Origin: a virus
IMG/VR virus record: IMGVR_UViG_3300044451_000459
Span: 1 to 37,237 of that record
Reading direction: 5' to 3' (one strand)
DNA length: 37,237 nucleotides
Within the stretch, counting starts at the first letter, position 1, and each line of letters opens with the position of its first letter. The notes below the pieces were generated by a model that had not been told where the DNA came from, did no database searches, and saw only the letters and a program-made list of their open reading frames with translations. The position numbers and the translations under genes were made by a program. Positions 1 to 8,916 of this stretch are shown here, piece after piece.

Positions 1-1539
1 TCAATTAGAAGGTGTTCTGCCTTTGACCTGTCCACCACCAATATTTGTGATCGTAACATTACCTTGATAAATAAACCCAGCTAAACCAGCAACACCATTT
101 CCAAGAGTTGATTCACTAGCTTTACCATTCTCACCAACGTTTCCACCATCACCAGCTGCTAAACCTGTTCCTTCAGCACCATTACCCACAACAGATAGCG
201 TGGCATTCGTACCAGCAATGTTATCAAGTGTTTTACCTTCAGGTGCGGTTTGATTGATATTACTGCCACCTGTGCCGAGTGGAATACCGCCACCGCCTGC
301 ACCAACAGCATAATATTCTTGAGCACCAATTGAATACTCAGATTTGCCAGCTGCACCGCCACCGCCACCGCCTGCAATCAAACCATAGTTTCGTACATCA
401 ATAAAGCTACTAGCATTCTGTGCAATGATAGCTGTACCACCATCGCCAACCATTGCTACGTTAGCATCATAATAACCGCCTGAACCACCAGTACCATATA
501 TATGACCATAGTTAATGATTTGACGGCTTGAACCATCCAACCAACTACCAGAAGTAACAGCAATAAGAGTAACGCCTGAAGCAATAACAAATACTGCGCG
601 TGTAGTTGCTGTTGGAGCACCATAGGTCTGAATAAATAATTCTAAAAGGCTTACATTCGTAAGATTCTGGTCTACATAGACAACTTGGCCGTCCAAATCA
701 TCCTGATTTTTGTAGTAAGGGTATGGATAGCTATTTAAGTTCTCTAAATCCGTATTTGAAGCACCAAAGCCCTTGATTGTAAGATATGCAAAACGTTCTC
801 GTTGTCCACTAGTACTGCCGCTGACATAGTCAAATCGGAAGTTAACGACGGTTCTACATTCCTGTAAACCATTCTCCAACTGAACTGTTTCGTCGTAAAT
901 ATCTAATAAACGAATAGCAGAATCATCTTCTGCATTCTGATTCTCACGTTGCCCCTGATACAGTGCAGAGACATTTAGAATATTAGAAACACCAACAGGC
1001 AGATAGACTTGTGCATTGTAATCACCATATACAGTTCTTACTTTAATTGTTTGCTCAATAACACCATTCGGCATGATATGAGCACTAATATTTTCTACTG
1101 TATGTTTTATCTGCCAGTTCTGCGGATCATCTATATAAATCTTCGGGTTTATCGTTGTTTCAGGTGTCAGCGTTCTGTAAAGCAAACGAAAGTCTTTGCG
1201 CATTACATATTGAGGATGTGGATTTACTGCATCTAAGTGGTCTTGATCTGCTTTAATACGCGCATTACGTTCATTATCAATAATTGATTGAACGATATCC
1301 ATTGCAGCATCTAAATCATCTTTGCCTGCCAAAGCATCATATAGTTGACGACGTTTCTCTGGATCTAAAGTAATACCTCTAAGCTCAAGTATGTTTGCCA
1401 GTTCTTCTTGTATCGTATTGAGAAAATCAGGAGTGAGATAAGTTGCATCTTGGCCACTTAAATCAGAATTATCATGAAAACCCGCTTTGCCAGCTCCATT
1501 TACGTCTGGACGTGCGTTTACACTATCAATTCGTTTCAT
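1..1539 (-). CDS. Tail fibre protein with glycine-rich C-terminus
   Basis: A 512-residue protein, last gene of the leftward baseplate operon, in the place where Mu carries its fibre gene S. Residues 1-110 resemble the N-terminal attachment part of phage fibres. The middle is beta-rich. From about residue 340 onward the chain is dominated by glycine runs (for example AGGGGGGAAG and AGGGG) between short beta-like segments, a composition seen in receptor-binding fibre tips. Its ATG overlaps the stop of the upstream gp48-like gene (ATGA), so translation is probably coupled. The likely role is host recognition at the distal tail; the receptor cannot be inferred. No separate fibre-assembly chaperone follows inside the window, but one could lie beyond base 1. 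Confidence 0.85.
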   Translation of the reverse strand: MKRIDSVNARPDVNGAGKAGFHDNSDLSGQDATYLTPDFLNTIQEELANILELRGITLDPEKRRQLYDALAGKDDLDAAMDIVQSIIDNERNARIKADQDHLDAVNPHPQYVMRKDFRLLYRTLTPETTINPKIYIDDPQNWQIKHTVENISAHIMPNGVIEQTIKVRTVYGDYNAQVYLPVGVSNILNVSALYQGQRENQNAEDDSAIRLLDIYDETVQLENGLQECRTVVNFRFDYVSGSTSGQRERFAYLTIKGFGASNTDLENLNSYPYPYYKNQDDLDGQVVYVDQNLTNVSLLELFIQTYGAPTATTRAVFVIASGVTLIAVTSGSWLDGSSRQIINYGHIYGTGGSGGYYDANVAMVGDGGTAIIAQNASSFIDVRNYGLIAGGGGGGAAGKSEYSIGAQEYYAVGAGGGGIPLGTGGSNINQTAPEGKTLDNIAGTNATLSVVGNGAEGTGLAAGDGGNVGENGKASESTLGNGVAGLAGFIYQGNVTITNIGGGQVKGRTPSN

Positions 1540-2072
1540 ACTTGTTCCTCAATGTCATGTCGTACATAGGCTGGTAGATAGTTTTCAATAATGCAGGCCA
1601 TATCTGCTCTTATTGGCGCTTTTAAAATGAGTTTGACTTTAAAGCGTAAGCTTTCGGTGTTGACTGGAGACGTACAAGGTGCGGTGCATTGAGTTGGTGT
1701 GTAACGTACTAAATCAATCAACTCAACGCCAAAAAGTTCCAGTAGTTCTTCCAAATAAGTCCGATTAAGCACGTTTTTAGTCTTTTGAACCCATTGAATA
1801 ATCTGTAATCTTTCTTCAATGGTTTTTGATCCATTTACCGTGCATTTGAATGGCAAACCTAAAGACTGTTCATATTCTTCTAATAGTTCAACTGGAATGC
1901 CTTCTATAAATGAAAGCAATCGCTTTGCATCCATGTCAGCTTGAGCCAATACCTTTGCATGAGCGTTGATATCAATTGCAATAACAGTGTCTTGTGCATT
2001 GTCATATCCACCAACAGGCAGTAATTGGCGAAGTACTGAAGCATAAAGCTCTACAGTTTGATCAAATGTCAT
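1536..2072 (-). CDS. Mu gp48-like tail/baseplate protein (YmfQ/DUF2313 family)
   Basis: A 178-residue protein whose size and position, between the gp47-like baseplate gene and the fibre, match Mu gp48 (YmfQ/DUF2313 family). Family members link the baseplate periphery to fibres. The N-terminal half is helical (around LRQLLPVGGYD). The C-terminal half has the typical region about the ELFGV..L segment followed by a Cys/Pro-rich stretch. The start overlaps the gp47 stop by ATGA, and the stop overlaps the fibre start in the same way. Family assignment is firm; the molecular role is inferred from Mu and P2 (gpI-like) architecture. Confidence 0.85.
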   Translation of the reverse strand: MTFDQTVELYASVLRQLLPVGGYDNAQDTVIAIDINAHAKVLAQADMDAKRLLSFIEGIPVELLEEYEQSLGLPFKCTVNGSKTIEERLQIIQWVQKTKNVLNRTYLEELLELFGVELIDLVRYTPTQCTAPCTSPVNTESLRFKVKLILKAPIRADMACIIENYLPAYVRHDIEEQV

Positions 2073-3115
2073 ACGTAATCCACCACCAAATTACCTATAC
2101 GAAGCCAGCCAGTAATTAGGTTGGTATTTGTAGGTGTTTGATTTGTATTAGGTGTGATCTGTACATCGACCACACCAACTAGTTCTTTAATACGACTGAT
2201 TAGAGTCGTGACTAAGAAAGGTTCAGCTGGCTTTAATTGCCCGACATATTCACGTACAACTTGCTCAACAACATCTAAACCAACAGAACCTGTTACTAGA
2301 ACAGTAAGGTTTATATATTCTTTAGTTGGTGCATAAGCTCTAACATCTGCCCAGAATCCTGAATAATCGTCTAAAGCAGCCTGAACAGCAGCCAATAAAG
2401 CAGTACTTGGTGAGTTAGGTGGATTACCAACTGCTGTTACCGCAACATCTAATGAACCAAGTCCCCGACGTTTCGGAAAAATAAAAATATCTGCAACACC
2501 TGATACATCTTTAACAATTCGCTCTAGATCAGCTTCACGGTCACGGATTAGGCCAAGTGCTTCCTTCGCTTGCATACGTTGACGCCAAGCTTCAACTTCC
2601 TCAACGTCCACGCCACCAGACATTTCAATTACATCGACCTGTGATGCAACACCAGCTAAAGGGCTAACCCATAGCAATTGTTGACCATCAAAATTCCAAC
2701 TCACGCCAGCCTGTTCAGCAATGACTTGAATTTCTCTAGATTTATTTGCAGTCAGTTGCTCTTTGTACAATGTGAGCCAGTAGCGACCTTTACCATCTGT
2801 AATTTTTGTACCCGCTGGAACAGTTACAGATGTATTTGAAATGGCTTTGACGCGTCCTGCTGCTTTAGAGCCACCATTACGGGGACACTCTAAACGCACA
2901 GCATGTATATAAAGGAAAGGTTCATCAGCTGTCGCAACAAACATCTGTTTTTGAATATAGATTTGATGATGATATAAACCTTCAACTACTGAAGCAGTAC
3001 CATCAGCACGAATTGCAGCATCTGAGTCATCATTAATGGTTAAACCAGTCTTATTTCTGATTTCCTGAACAATATCCTGACGAATCTGAGAAAAGCTTTT
3101 TGTTGAAAATGCCAT
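2069..3115 (-). CDS. Baseplate wedge protein, Mu gp47 / baseplate J-like
   Basis: A 348-residue baseplate J-like protein. It has the family N-terminus (ATG AFSTKSFSQIRQDI), a middle beta domain with the typical PAGTKI pattern near residue 105, and the conserved segment around GLGSLDVAV. Homologues (Mu gp47, P2 J, T4 gp6) form the wedge ring of contractile-tail baseplates. I chose ATG at 3115 because AGGTGG lies 5 nt upstream. A GTG at 3124 in the same frame would add three residues and overlap the previous gene. Neighbours are gp46-like and gp48-like genes, as in Mu. Confidence 0.92.
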   Translation of the reverse strand: MAFSTKSFSQIRQDIVQEIRNKTGLTINDDSDAAIRADGTASVVEGLYHHQIYIQKQMFVATADEPFLYIHAVRLECPRNGGSKAAGRVKAISNTSVTVPAGTKITDGKGRYWLTLYKEQLTANKSREIQVIAEQAGVSWNFDGQQLLWVSPLAGVASQVDVIEMSGGVDVEEVEAWRQRMQAKEALGLIRDREADLERIVKDVSGVADIFIFPKRRGLGSLDVAVTAVGNPPNSPSTALLAAVQAALDDYSGFWADVRAYAPTKEYINLTVLVTGSVGLDVVEQVVREYVGQLKPAEPFLVTTLISRIKELVGVVDVQITPNTNQTPTNTNLITGWLRIGNLVVDYV

Positions 3116-3116
3116 A

Positions 3117-3479
3117 TCAACCACCTACAGCTACAAAATATGGAATTGTCTGCTTTTCGCCAGTGAGCTTGGTTACTTCGATAAGCAAATCAACTTGGCT
3201 CTGCACTGTTTGAGTAGCACTTACTACAACTGAAGCGAGTCGGTCTGGCACTAAGTCAGATAAAGCTTCTTCAGCGTATTGTTGTTCTAATTGCACAATG
3301 CGTGGCACATCCTTTGAACGACGTAGTGTGTATGAACGGCTCCCAAGATTCGGATCCTTCCAGTACTTGCGACGATGTATATTTAAACGCTGACAAACAG
3401 CCTGTACCACATCATCCTTAAAAGCCTGATCAAGGCTGAGTAGTACATAATCTTTCGTTTCTAAATTAATAGTTCCCAT
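3117..3479 (-). CDS. Baseplate protein, Mu gp46 / GP46 family
   Basis: A 120-residue protein of the Mu GP46 family, a gp25/W-like baseplate component. It shows the usual central YWKDPNLGSRSYTLRRSKD segment with short helices and strands around it. It lies between gp45-like and gp47-like genes. The spacing is 2 bp after the gp45 stop, with the next start immediately downstream, so the three are surely co-translated. By analogy it sits in the wedge, bound to the J-like protein and helping to trigger sheath contraction. Confidence 0.88.
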   Translation of the reverse strand: MGTINLETKDYVLLSLDQAFKDDVVQAVCQRLNIHRRKYWKDPNLGSRSYTLRRSKDVPRIVQLEQQYAEEALSDLVPDRLASVVVSATQTVQSQVDLLIEVTKLTGEKQTIPYFVAVGG

Positions 3480-3481
3480 AA

Positions 3482-3961
3482 CTACTCCATAGGTTCTGAT
3501 GGTGGTGGGCTATTGCCATGTGTATGAGGGTTATAGGCATCGCGCATTTCTTGCATTGATCCTGTTTTATCTGAAATGTCTTCTGTGGCTTTGATATAGC
3601 CATCTACATCAACATTTCCTTTCATTTTGATGCCGTCTTTTTTGAGCCAGATTGAATGACCAAATTGGTCGTAAATGCAGGTTTCACCTTCAGAAACATT
3701 GATAACTACGGGGCCACCTGTAGTTGCAATGACAATTGAGCGTGAAGTTTTCCCCTGAAGCGGAAGCACCACAACACGTGAGCCTTCTGGGATATAAGAG
3801 CTGAAGCCTACTTGCTGAAATAATTCGATTTCCTGAAGCGTTTCCTCTGGTAAACCTGTAAGTTGAAGTACTTTTGAACCACCGCGTGCAACGATCCCTT
3901 GGAATGACTGTCTGATTTGGCCTAAAGCCTTGTTAATTTGGCGCTGTACCATCTGAATCAT
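3482..3961 (-). CDS. Baseplate spike / assembly protein, Mu gp45 (V-like)
   Basis: A 159-residue protein of the Mu gp45 / P2 gpV type, the membrane-piercing central spike. It has an N-terminal helix, an OB-fold-like middle (around SRVVVLPLQGKTSRSIVIAT), a beta-helix-like segment with SIWLKKDGIKMKGNVDVDGYI, and a His/Pro-rich end (NPHTHGN). A HxH motif near the end is the usual iron-binding tip feature of such spikes. Its start overlaps the hub gene stop (ATGA). The sequence shows the motif; piercing and metal binding are family knowledge. Confidence 0.9.
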   Translation of the reverse strand: MIQMVQRQINKALGQIRQSFQGIVARGGSKVLQLTGLPEETLQEIELFQQVGFSSYIPEGSRVVVLPLQGKTSRSIVIATTGGPVVINVSEGETCIYDQFGHSIWLKKDGIKMKGNVDVDGYIKATEDISDKTGSMQEMRDAYNPHTHGNSPPPSEPME

Positions 3962-5013
3962 TTGTTTTTCTCCTTTAGAATTAAAGGATTTGCCCAGTCG
4001 CCTTGGCGTTTTAAGAGTAGCTTTGTGGTTTTGCCTTCTTGACGCGATAAATTAAAAGTACAGCCCACTACAGCCCATTTTGCTGTAGCGCGGCTTAAAG
4101 CATTCGTTTCAATGTTTACATACCAACCAGTAGCCCAAAGCTTTCCATCGACCTGCCAGTCTGGAACAACAGCAATCAATGTGTTAGCTTCAAAGTCATT
4201 GTCTTTTTTAATTTTCTCTAGTGCTGCATCAGCTTCAGCTTGGGTTTCTACATCACTCAAAGTAACGATTTTCAATCGATTAAAGCTGTACTGAGTTTTT
4301 GCTGTGGTTTCAGAAAGAATGTACTGACCGTTACCATCCTGACTAAGCACTTTGATTTCACTAAAAACATTTGATACATCATTTGTGTATTGCAGACTTA
4401 AAACGTTGTTATCGTTGTTTAAAGGTTTAATTAACTTTAATGGAGTCTTAACGTAATACGGATTTGCGAATGGATCGCCAACTACTAGCTTGCCGTCTGG
4501 CTCTAACCACACATGTTGACCTGTGACCTGTGCAGCTTTAATAAGTGCATCCCATAAGGATTCCGAAGGCTCTATAGATACTTTGTTCTTCAGCCAAGAA
4601 TTATTTTGAATAGAAACATCGTGGAAGAGTGAACCAAGGTCACCATTCAAAATAAAACGACCAATAAGCTCTTCAAGAGTAATTTGACGGCCGTTAAAGA
4701 TAGGCACAGAGCAATTAATTAATTGACCTACAAGATCACGACCAGATATCTCAAGGCCGTAACCATCACGGTTAATTCCTTCCTGCACTCGGTCTGCAAT
4801 TGATGTAAGAATTAATTGATTCGCAAAATAAAGCTGAACAGGACTACCGCCTGAAATACCTTCAGGTAATGGCTGACCGCTTTTATGAAAAAGATTCAGG
4901 CTCCAATTCTCAGCTGGAGTATCGATCTGATTGTCTACAACAGCATTATTCCAGCCTGAAATCTCGTATCCACCAATCACCAGCTTGATTTCATTGCCTT
5001 GGTTATCTCGCAT
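3958..5013 (-). CDS. P: Baseplate hub protein, Mu gpP (gp44)
   Basis: A 351-residue hub protein of the Mu gp44 / P2 gpD class. The start EIKLVIGGYEISGWNNAVV is typical of Mu-like P proteins. The middle contains GRDLVGQLINCSV and WDALIKAAQVTGQHVWLEPDGKLVVGDP, the two hub beta-barrel signatures. The C-terminus ends in a tail-lysin-like fold without visible catalytic residues. The gene overlaps N upstream by 11 bp and gp45 downstream by 4 bp. It would sit above the spike and close the tail tube. Confidence 0.92.
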   Translation of the reverse strand: MRDNQGNEIKLVIGGYEISGWNNAVVDNQIDTPAENWSLNLFHKSGQPLPEGISGGSPVQLYFANQLILTSIADRVQEGINRDGYGLEISGRDLVGQLINCSVPIFNGRQITLEELIGRFILNGDLGSLFHDVSIQNNSWLKNKVSIEPSESLWDALIKAAQVTGQHVWLEPDGKLVVGDPFANPYYVKTPLKLIKPLNNDNNVLSLQYTNDVSNVFSEIKVLSQDGNGQYILSETTAKTQYSFNRLKIVTLSDVETQAEADAALEKIKKDNDFEANTLIAVVPDWQVDGKLWATGWYVNIETNALSRATAKWAVVGCTFNLSRQEGKTTKLLLKRQGDWANPLILKEKNK

Positions 5014-6175
5014 AAACAGTGACCTCCATACCTACCTGAAGGACAGCTGGATTCATCAAATCCTGATTTAGACGCAAGATTTCATCTGCACGGCTCATGT
5101 CCTGATATAAATAATGAGCAAGCCAATGCAATGTGCATGGTACTGGTACACGTACTTTCGTAATCGGTGGACGTGTTTCTATTAACTCTTGAATCTGAAG
5201 ATGTATTTGGTCAGCAGCTTCTTTATAAACCTGAATCTGAGCAATATTTTCAAATGAAGAACCTTCACGCTCTTCATTAATAGCCTGTTGTAATGCTTTA
5301 CGTACACTTTGGCGGACTACTGCAAGCTCCATCGGATTGAAGCTTATTGTGGTGTTTTCAGCCATTTCTTTACGTGTAGTGCTTACAACTTGTTGAGCAA
5401 CAGCAATATTGCTGGCGATATAGGTTGCACGCCATGTATGTTGTAACTCTGGAGACTCATCATCCTGAAAAAGTTTTTCAAAACGGTTCACACGGTTAAT
5501 GACATCGCGCCACTGAGAAATAGCAGAAATATTGGTGTCGAAAGTGACTAGTTTGGTGATGTCATCCACTAATCCAACAGCCCAATCATTGGGCGATAAA
5601 ATATCCTCAATGCCTTCTTTGACAATACCCATGTATTTACGGGCAGTTTCTAGGCCATTGCGGATGCGATTGACTGTTTCAAACAGTTTGTTGTTATCAG
5701 AGAGTTTAAGCTTATCTAGTGCCTTTTCTAGCGCGCTGGTTGGTGTATCAACAATCTTGCTTGGAGCAATAGTTGTAGGGGTAGAAACAGGAATAAATAA
5801 AGGTGTTTCTTTAGGTTCACCTTCAACAAATTCAATCGCAATAGCACAGAAATCGACATTATTGGCATCATGTTCAAAACGGTATGTGTTCACATACACA
5901 TTCATAATGCCATGAATAGGATGAATTAATTCACCAGCACCAGTCGTCCTCAGTGCAGCAACTAAGGCATCCATCGATTGCTTATAGTCAGTTCCAGAAT
6001 AAATAGCATTAATTGAATATCGAAGTGGTTCGTTACCCATATCTTCAATTGATGCTTTGTTTGAATATGGAGCTTGTTTGATAGCAAGCGTTTTAGACAT
6101 ACCATCGTCCACAGACGTGCATTCAAAATGAACACCACGAAAGCTTGCGTCTTGAAGATCAGTATCCCAGCCCAT
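5003..6175 (-). CDS. N: Mu gpN-like DNA circularization / tail protein (gp43)
   Basis: A 390-residue protein. The N-terminus (WDTDLQDASFRGVHFEC, then GNEPLRYSINAIYSG) is the conserved domain of Mu gpN, historically called the DNA circularisation protein and now regarded as a tail/baseplate component. The C-terminal half is helical, ending with a LysM-like tail (YLYQDMSRADEILRLN...VGMEVTVY), which resembles the P2 gpX-type motif. It is the first gene of the baseplate operon. Its ATG is preceded by GTGAGG, seven T residues, then ATG. The Shine-Dalgarno sequence is thus the 3' arm of a hairpin (see 6176-6198). Confidence 0.9.
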   Translation of the reverse strand: MGWDTDLQDASFRGVHFECTSVDDGMSKTLAIKQAPYSNKASIEDMGNEPLRYSINAIYSGTDYKQSMDALVAALRTTGAGELIHPIHGIMNVYVNTYRFEHDANNVDFCAIAIEFVEGEPKETPLFIPVSTPTTIAPSKIVDTPTSALEKALDKLKLSDNNKLFETVNRIRNGLETARKYMGIVKEGIEDILSPNDWAVGLVDDITKLVTFDTNISAISQWRDVINRVNRFEKLFQDDESPELQHTWRATYIASNIAVAQQVVSTTRKEMAENTTISFNPMELAVVRQSVRKALQQAINEEREGSSFENIAQIQVYKEAADQIHLQIQELIETRPPITKVRVPVPCTLHWLAHYLYQDMSRADEILRLNQDLMNPAVLQVGMEVTVYAR

Positions 6176-6198
6176 AAAAAAACCTCACTATTGTGAGG
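6176..6198 (-). terminator. Hairpin plus T7 with embedded ribosome binding site
   Basis: Read leftward, CCTCAC, a 4-nt loop and GTGAGG form a 6-bp stem followed by seven T and then directly the ATG of N. It has the form of a Rho-independent terminator for the tape-measure operon. Its 3' arm GTGAGG is also the only Shine-Dalgarno sequence for N, 7 nt from the start. The same arrangement recurs at 26624-26648. Confidence 0.75.
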
Positions 6199-6225
6199 CT
6201 ATTCTGTGAAATGTCTGGTCTTGAT

Positions 6226-6249
6226 ATAAGGCGGAAACGCTTCCGCTTA
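6226..6249. repeat. Late-operon boundary element, copy 1
   Basis: A copy of the dispersed 24-bp element, with arms GCGGAA (6231-6236) and TTCCGC (6241-6246) around ACGC. The outermost pair is weakened to G-T in this copy. It abuts the tape-measure stop codon and lies 50 nt before the N start codon. Confidence 0.85.
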
Positions 6250-8367
6250 TCTTTTCTGAAGATAGAATGGCGGAGCGCCATGTCTTGCTTCTTGAGTCGC
6301 TGCATTGTGGGAAATTGCATCAAGAAGTGAACCACCACCATTAAATACCATTGGCTTATTTTGACCAGTAACATTGATTAATGCATTAATTCTATTAATC
6401 ATTTCTTGGCTCAATTGATTTTGCTTTTGTTGTTCAGCAATTAATTGACTGCTTTTTTCTTCAGCTGAAGCTTGTTGAGCTTTGCCTTGCTCAATGGCTT
6501 GCTGTACAAAGTCTGGACGCTCACCACCTGAGCCAACACCGATCTTTGCAAGTAGGTCACTGACAGTCTTATATCCAGCATCATCAATAGGTTTAAATAA
6601 CTCAAAGCCAGTGTAAGCAGCGCCGACAAGACCTGCGGTTTTTGCTGCGTTTGTAGCTTTTGATGCCAAACCGCCTTTTGTACCAGCAGGCAATTCTGGT
6701 ACTTTGCCGCCACCCATACCGCGGAGAGTCAAAGCTGCTGCACCAGCTGCTAAAGCAAGGCCACCAACTGCTACAGCTGCACCATAGGTAACACCAGCCA
6801 AATTTTCATTTTCTGAGGCAGTTTTAATTAATGTTTCTTTGAAATCGCCCAATGAGCCAGACACAGCATCATAGGCTTTAGACTGTGCAAAAAGTTTTTC
6901 CTGATTTAATGCTTGATCTTTTGCCCATTCTGTCTGGCTAACCATTGAATAATCTGAAGCAACTGTACCGCCTGCATTAGGTAATTGCTTTCTTAAATCA
7001 TTTAAAGTGTCTTTGTTATAGACAACACTTAAAGCAGCCATTAGGGCCTGACGATCCGCGATAATATTACCGATCTCAGAACCCATTGCAATGTTACTCA
7101 TATCTTCCAAAGCAGCTGTACGTGCTGCTGAATTAGATGATTTAGCTTGTGCCTGAAGCTTTGTATATTGGGCATTACCAGCGAGTTGTCGCTCTAATAA
7201 TTTTACAAATGCTTCAACACCATAGACGCCTTGCTCACGCTGTTGAATTGAATAACTATTCCAGTCAAAGACCTGTTTGGGTTTTTTCTTACCATCAGAT
7301 TTTGTAGGATCGCCAGACTGTGCAACAACCGCATCACTAATAGATTTACTAAATTCACGACTTGATAGTTTTGCGAGCAAATTGACCACGTTATTACCAG
7401 CCTCATCAGCAGTACCAGCTGTTTTCATGGCAACTTGGTTCATTGCAACAAGTTCAACATAACCTTTTTCACCACTGTAACCAACAGCACGAGCGGCAGC
7501 CATTTGTTGAGCCAGCCATTTAGACATATCTTTATATTCAAAGCTGCCTAGTTGACCACCACGCACCGCAATATCGTGACCACGTTGTAAATCGGTGATG
7601 CCAAAGTCCTGCATCCGTGTTGTCAGTGTAGCTGCATCTGTAGCCGTTGCACCTGTTGCAAATGCTGTTTTAACAGCGGTATTCAATGCTGGAGCAACAT
7701 TATTAAGTTCGTATTTACCTGAAGCGATTAATGCATTTGCAGCTTCAGCAGCATCCTCACGCGTTCCACCACCACCACGAACTGCCGCCTTAATATATTC
7801 ATTTAATTGACCACGCGCTGCCAGACGCGCTTCTGGCGTCATACCTTGACCACCTGTAGCAGTTGCAGCAATGTATGTTAGTTGTTGATCATAATCACGT
7901 GGCTTCTGTAGAGCATTAGAGAAGTACATACCACCAGCCATAGCACCACCAGCAACGGCAGTACCTTTCTGCCACAACGACATTGTTTGTTGTGTTGACT
8001 GGTGTGTACGCTTGCTTGATTGTTCAACCTGTTTTGACCAGTTTGCCAATTGTTGAGCTGAACCGACTTGTTGTTTTAAAAGCTGGCTTTGAATTCTAGT
8101 CTGGATAGATTGTTGTCTCAGAACCCCCTCAATCATACGATTGGTACGCAGTAATTGATCACCGACACGGGCCGTATTTATAGTGGCTTGCGTACCAGCT
8201 TTTACACCGTTCACAAATTTAGTTTGAGCAGAACTTATCTGGGTCCACTGTGTATTGATTGTAGTATTGGCACGGATTTGCTGATTATTAAAGCGATTCA
8301 TTTCCTGAAAAGCTTGCTGGCCTTTAATCTGCAATGTAAGTGAGACTGTTGAATTGCTTCCGCTCAT
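6247..8367 (-). CDS. Tail tape measure protein (Mu gp42-like)
   Basis: A 706-residue tape measure protein, close in length to the Mu gp42 protein, so a Mu-sized tail is expected. The N-terminal 130 residues are Gln/Asn-rich and helical, followed by the TMP core (LWQKGTAVAGGAMAGGMYFSN, then the YIAATATGG...RLAARGQLNEYI region typical of phage_tail_TP901-type tape measures). A hydrophobic Ala/Gly segment near residues 528-552 may span a membrane during DNA entry. A helical Gln-rich tail follows. AGGA lies 8 nt before the ATG. It follows the chaperone frameshift ORF by 3 bp. The stop touches boundary element copy 1. Confidence 0.95.
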   Translation of the reverse strand: MSGSNSTVSLTLQIKGQQAFQEMNRFNNQQIRANTTINTQWTQISSAQTKFVNGVKAGTQATINTARVGDQLLRTNRMIEGVLRQQSIQTRIQSQLLKQQVGSAQQLANWSKQVEQSSKRTHQSTQQTMSLWQKGTAVAGGAMAGGMYFSNALQKPRDYDQQLTYIAATATGGQGMTPEARLAARGQLNEYIKAAVRGGGGTREDAAEAANALIASGKYELNNVAPALNTAVKTAFATGATATDAATLTTRMQDFGITDLQRGHDIAVRGGQLGSFEYKDMSKWLAQQMAAARAVGYSGEKGYVELVAMNQVAMKTAGTADEAGNNVVNLLAKLSSREFSKSISDAVVAQSGDPTKSDGKKKPKQVFDWNSYSIQQREQGVYGVEAFVKLLERQLAGNAQYTKLQAQAKSSNSAARTAALEDMSNIAMGSEIGNIIADRQALMAALSVVYNKDTLNDLRKQLPNAGGTVASDYSMVSQTEWAKDQALNQEKLFAQSKAYDAVSGSLGDFKETLIKTASENENLAGVTYGAAVAVGGLALAAGAAALTLRGMGGGKVPELPAGTKGGLASKATNAAKTAGLVGAAYTGFELFKPIDDAGYKTVSDLLAKIGVGSGGERPDFVQQAIEQGKAQQASAEEKSSQLIAEQQKQNQLSQEMINRINALINVTGQNKPMVFNGGGSLLDAISHNAATQEARHGAPPFYLQKR

Positions 8368-8370
8368 AAC

Positions 8371-8622
8371 TTAATCCTGTGACTTCTTAGAGTGTTTACG
8401 CACTGTTGAGACATAAGTTTTTGCATGCGTTTTTGCTGAGGTTTGAGGGGGTGCTTCTGGCTCCTTATTTGATACTTGAGGGGATGAAGGCCGCATATTG
8501 CCAAGAAAAGCTAATGCAATATGTAGAGGCAAATTAATTGCCTCTACATAAGGAATACCAATAGCCATCAAAGCTTTAATTAAATGGACACGCCCAATTA
8601 ATTCGCGGCTTTCACCTTTGCC
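8371..8622 (-). CDS. Frameshift extension of tail assembly chaperone (gpG-T type)
   Basis: An 83-codon open stretch in the -1 frame relative to the upstream chaperone. It overlaps the chaperone's last 25 nt and runs to 3 bp before the tape measure gene. The first good ATG (8568) has no Shine-Dalgarno sequence. The frame is open upstream of it through RELIGRVHLIKAL, which reads as genuine protein. In tailed phages the chaperone gene before the tape measure is nearly always extended by programmed frameshifting, so I read this as the T part of a G-T fusion of about 180 residues. The usable window is 8622-8598 because a TGA closes the -1 frame at 8625-8623. No classic XXXYYYZ heptamer is present; AAAG at 8619-8616 is the best slip candidate. 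It could instead be a separate small gene. Confidence 0.65.
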   Translation of the reverse strand, partial: GKGESRELIGRVHLIKALMAIGIPYVEAINLPLHIALAFLGNMRPSSPQVSNKEPEAPPQTSAKTHAKTYVSTVRKHSKKSQD

Positions 8623-8909
8623 TCAAGTTCAGCCTTTTTATCGAAGAAATGGGTTAAATTAAATTTTGATGTTTGTGCGATTTCATCATATGTAGGTTCA
8701 TATTGATTGCCATTTGAATCAATTAACTTAACCATCGCAACTACATCAGAAATAGATACATATTGCAGTCCAGTGATTTTCGACTGAGCTTCCACATATT
8801 CAAGTGCTGTCAAATCGGAAATAATAAACTTGGTGCACTTAATTTTTTTCTTATTGCGTTCTAAGTTAATCGCAACAGGCAGATCATCTTCAATAAAGAT
8901 TTTTTCCAT
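8598..8909 (-). CDS. Tail assembly chaperone (Mu gp41-like)
   Basis: A 103-residue protein between tube and tape measure, where Mu gp41 lies. It is acidic/lysine-rich with the family pattern of an N-terminal beta segment (INLERNKKKIKCTKF), then helices (LTALEYVEAQ, ISDVVAMVKLID, FNLTHFFDKKAELEAKV). It would coat the tape measure during tail assembly and not remain in the virion. The ATG lies 7 bp after the tube stop, with AGGT upstream. See 8371-8622 for its frameshift extension. Confidence 0.8.
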   Translation of the reverse strand: MEKIFIEDDLPVAINLERNKKKIKCTKFIISDLTALEYVEAQSKITGLQYVSISDVVAMVKLIDSNGNQYEPTYDEIAQTSKFNLTHFFDKKAELEAKVKAAN

Positions 8910-8916
8910 TTTTTAC

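Noticed and set aside
159-377. Open frame overlapping the fibre gene in another frame
   Set aside because: It is a shadow of the glycine-rich coding sequence, with low-complexity translation and no ribosome binding site.
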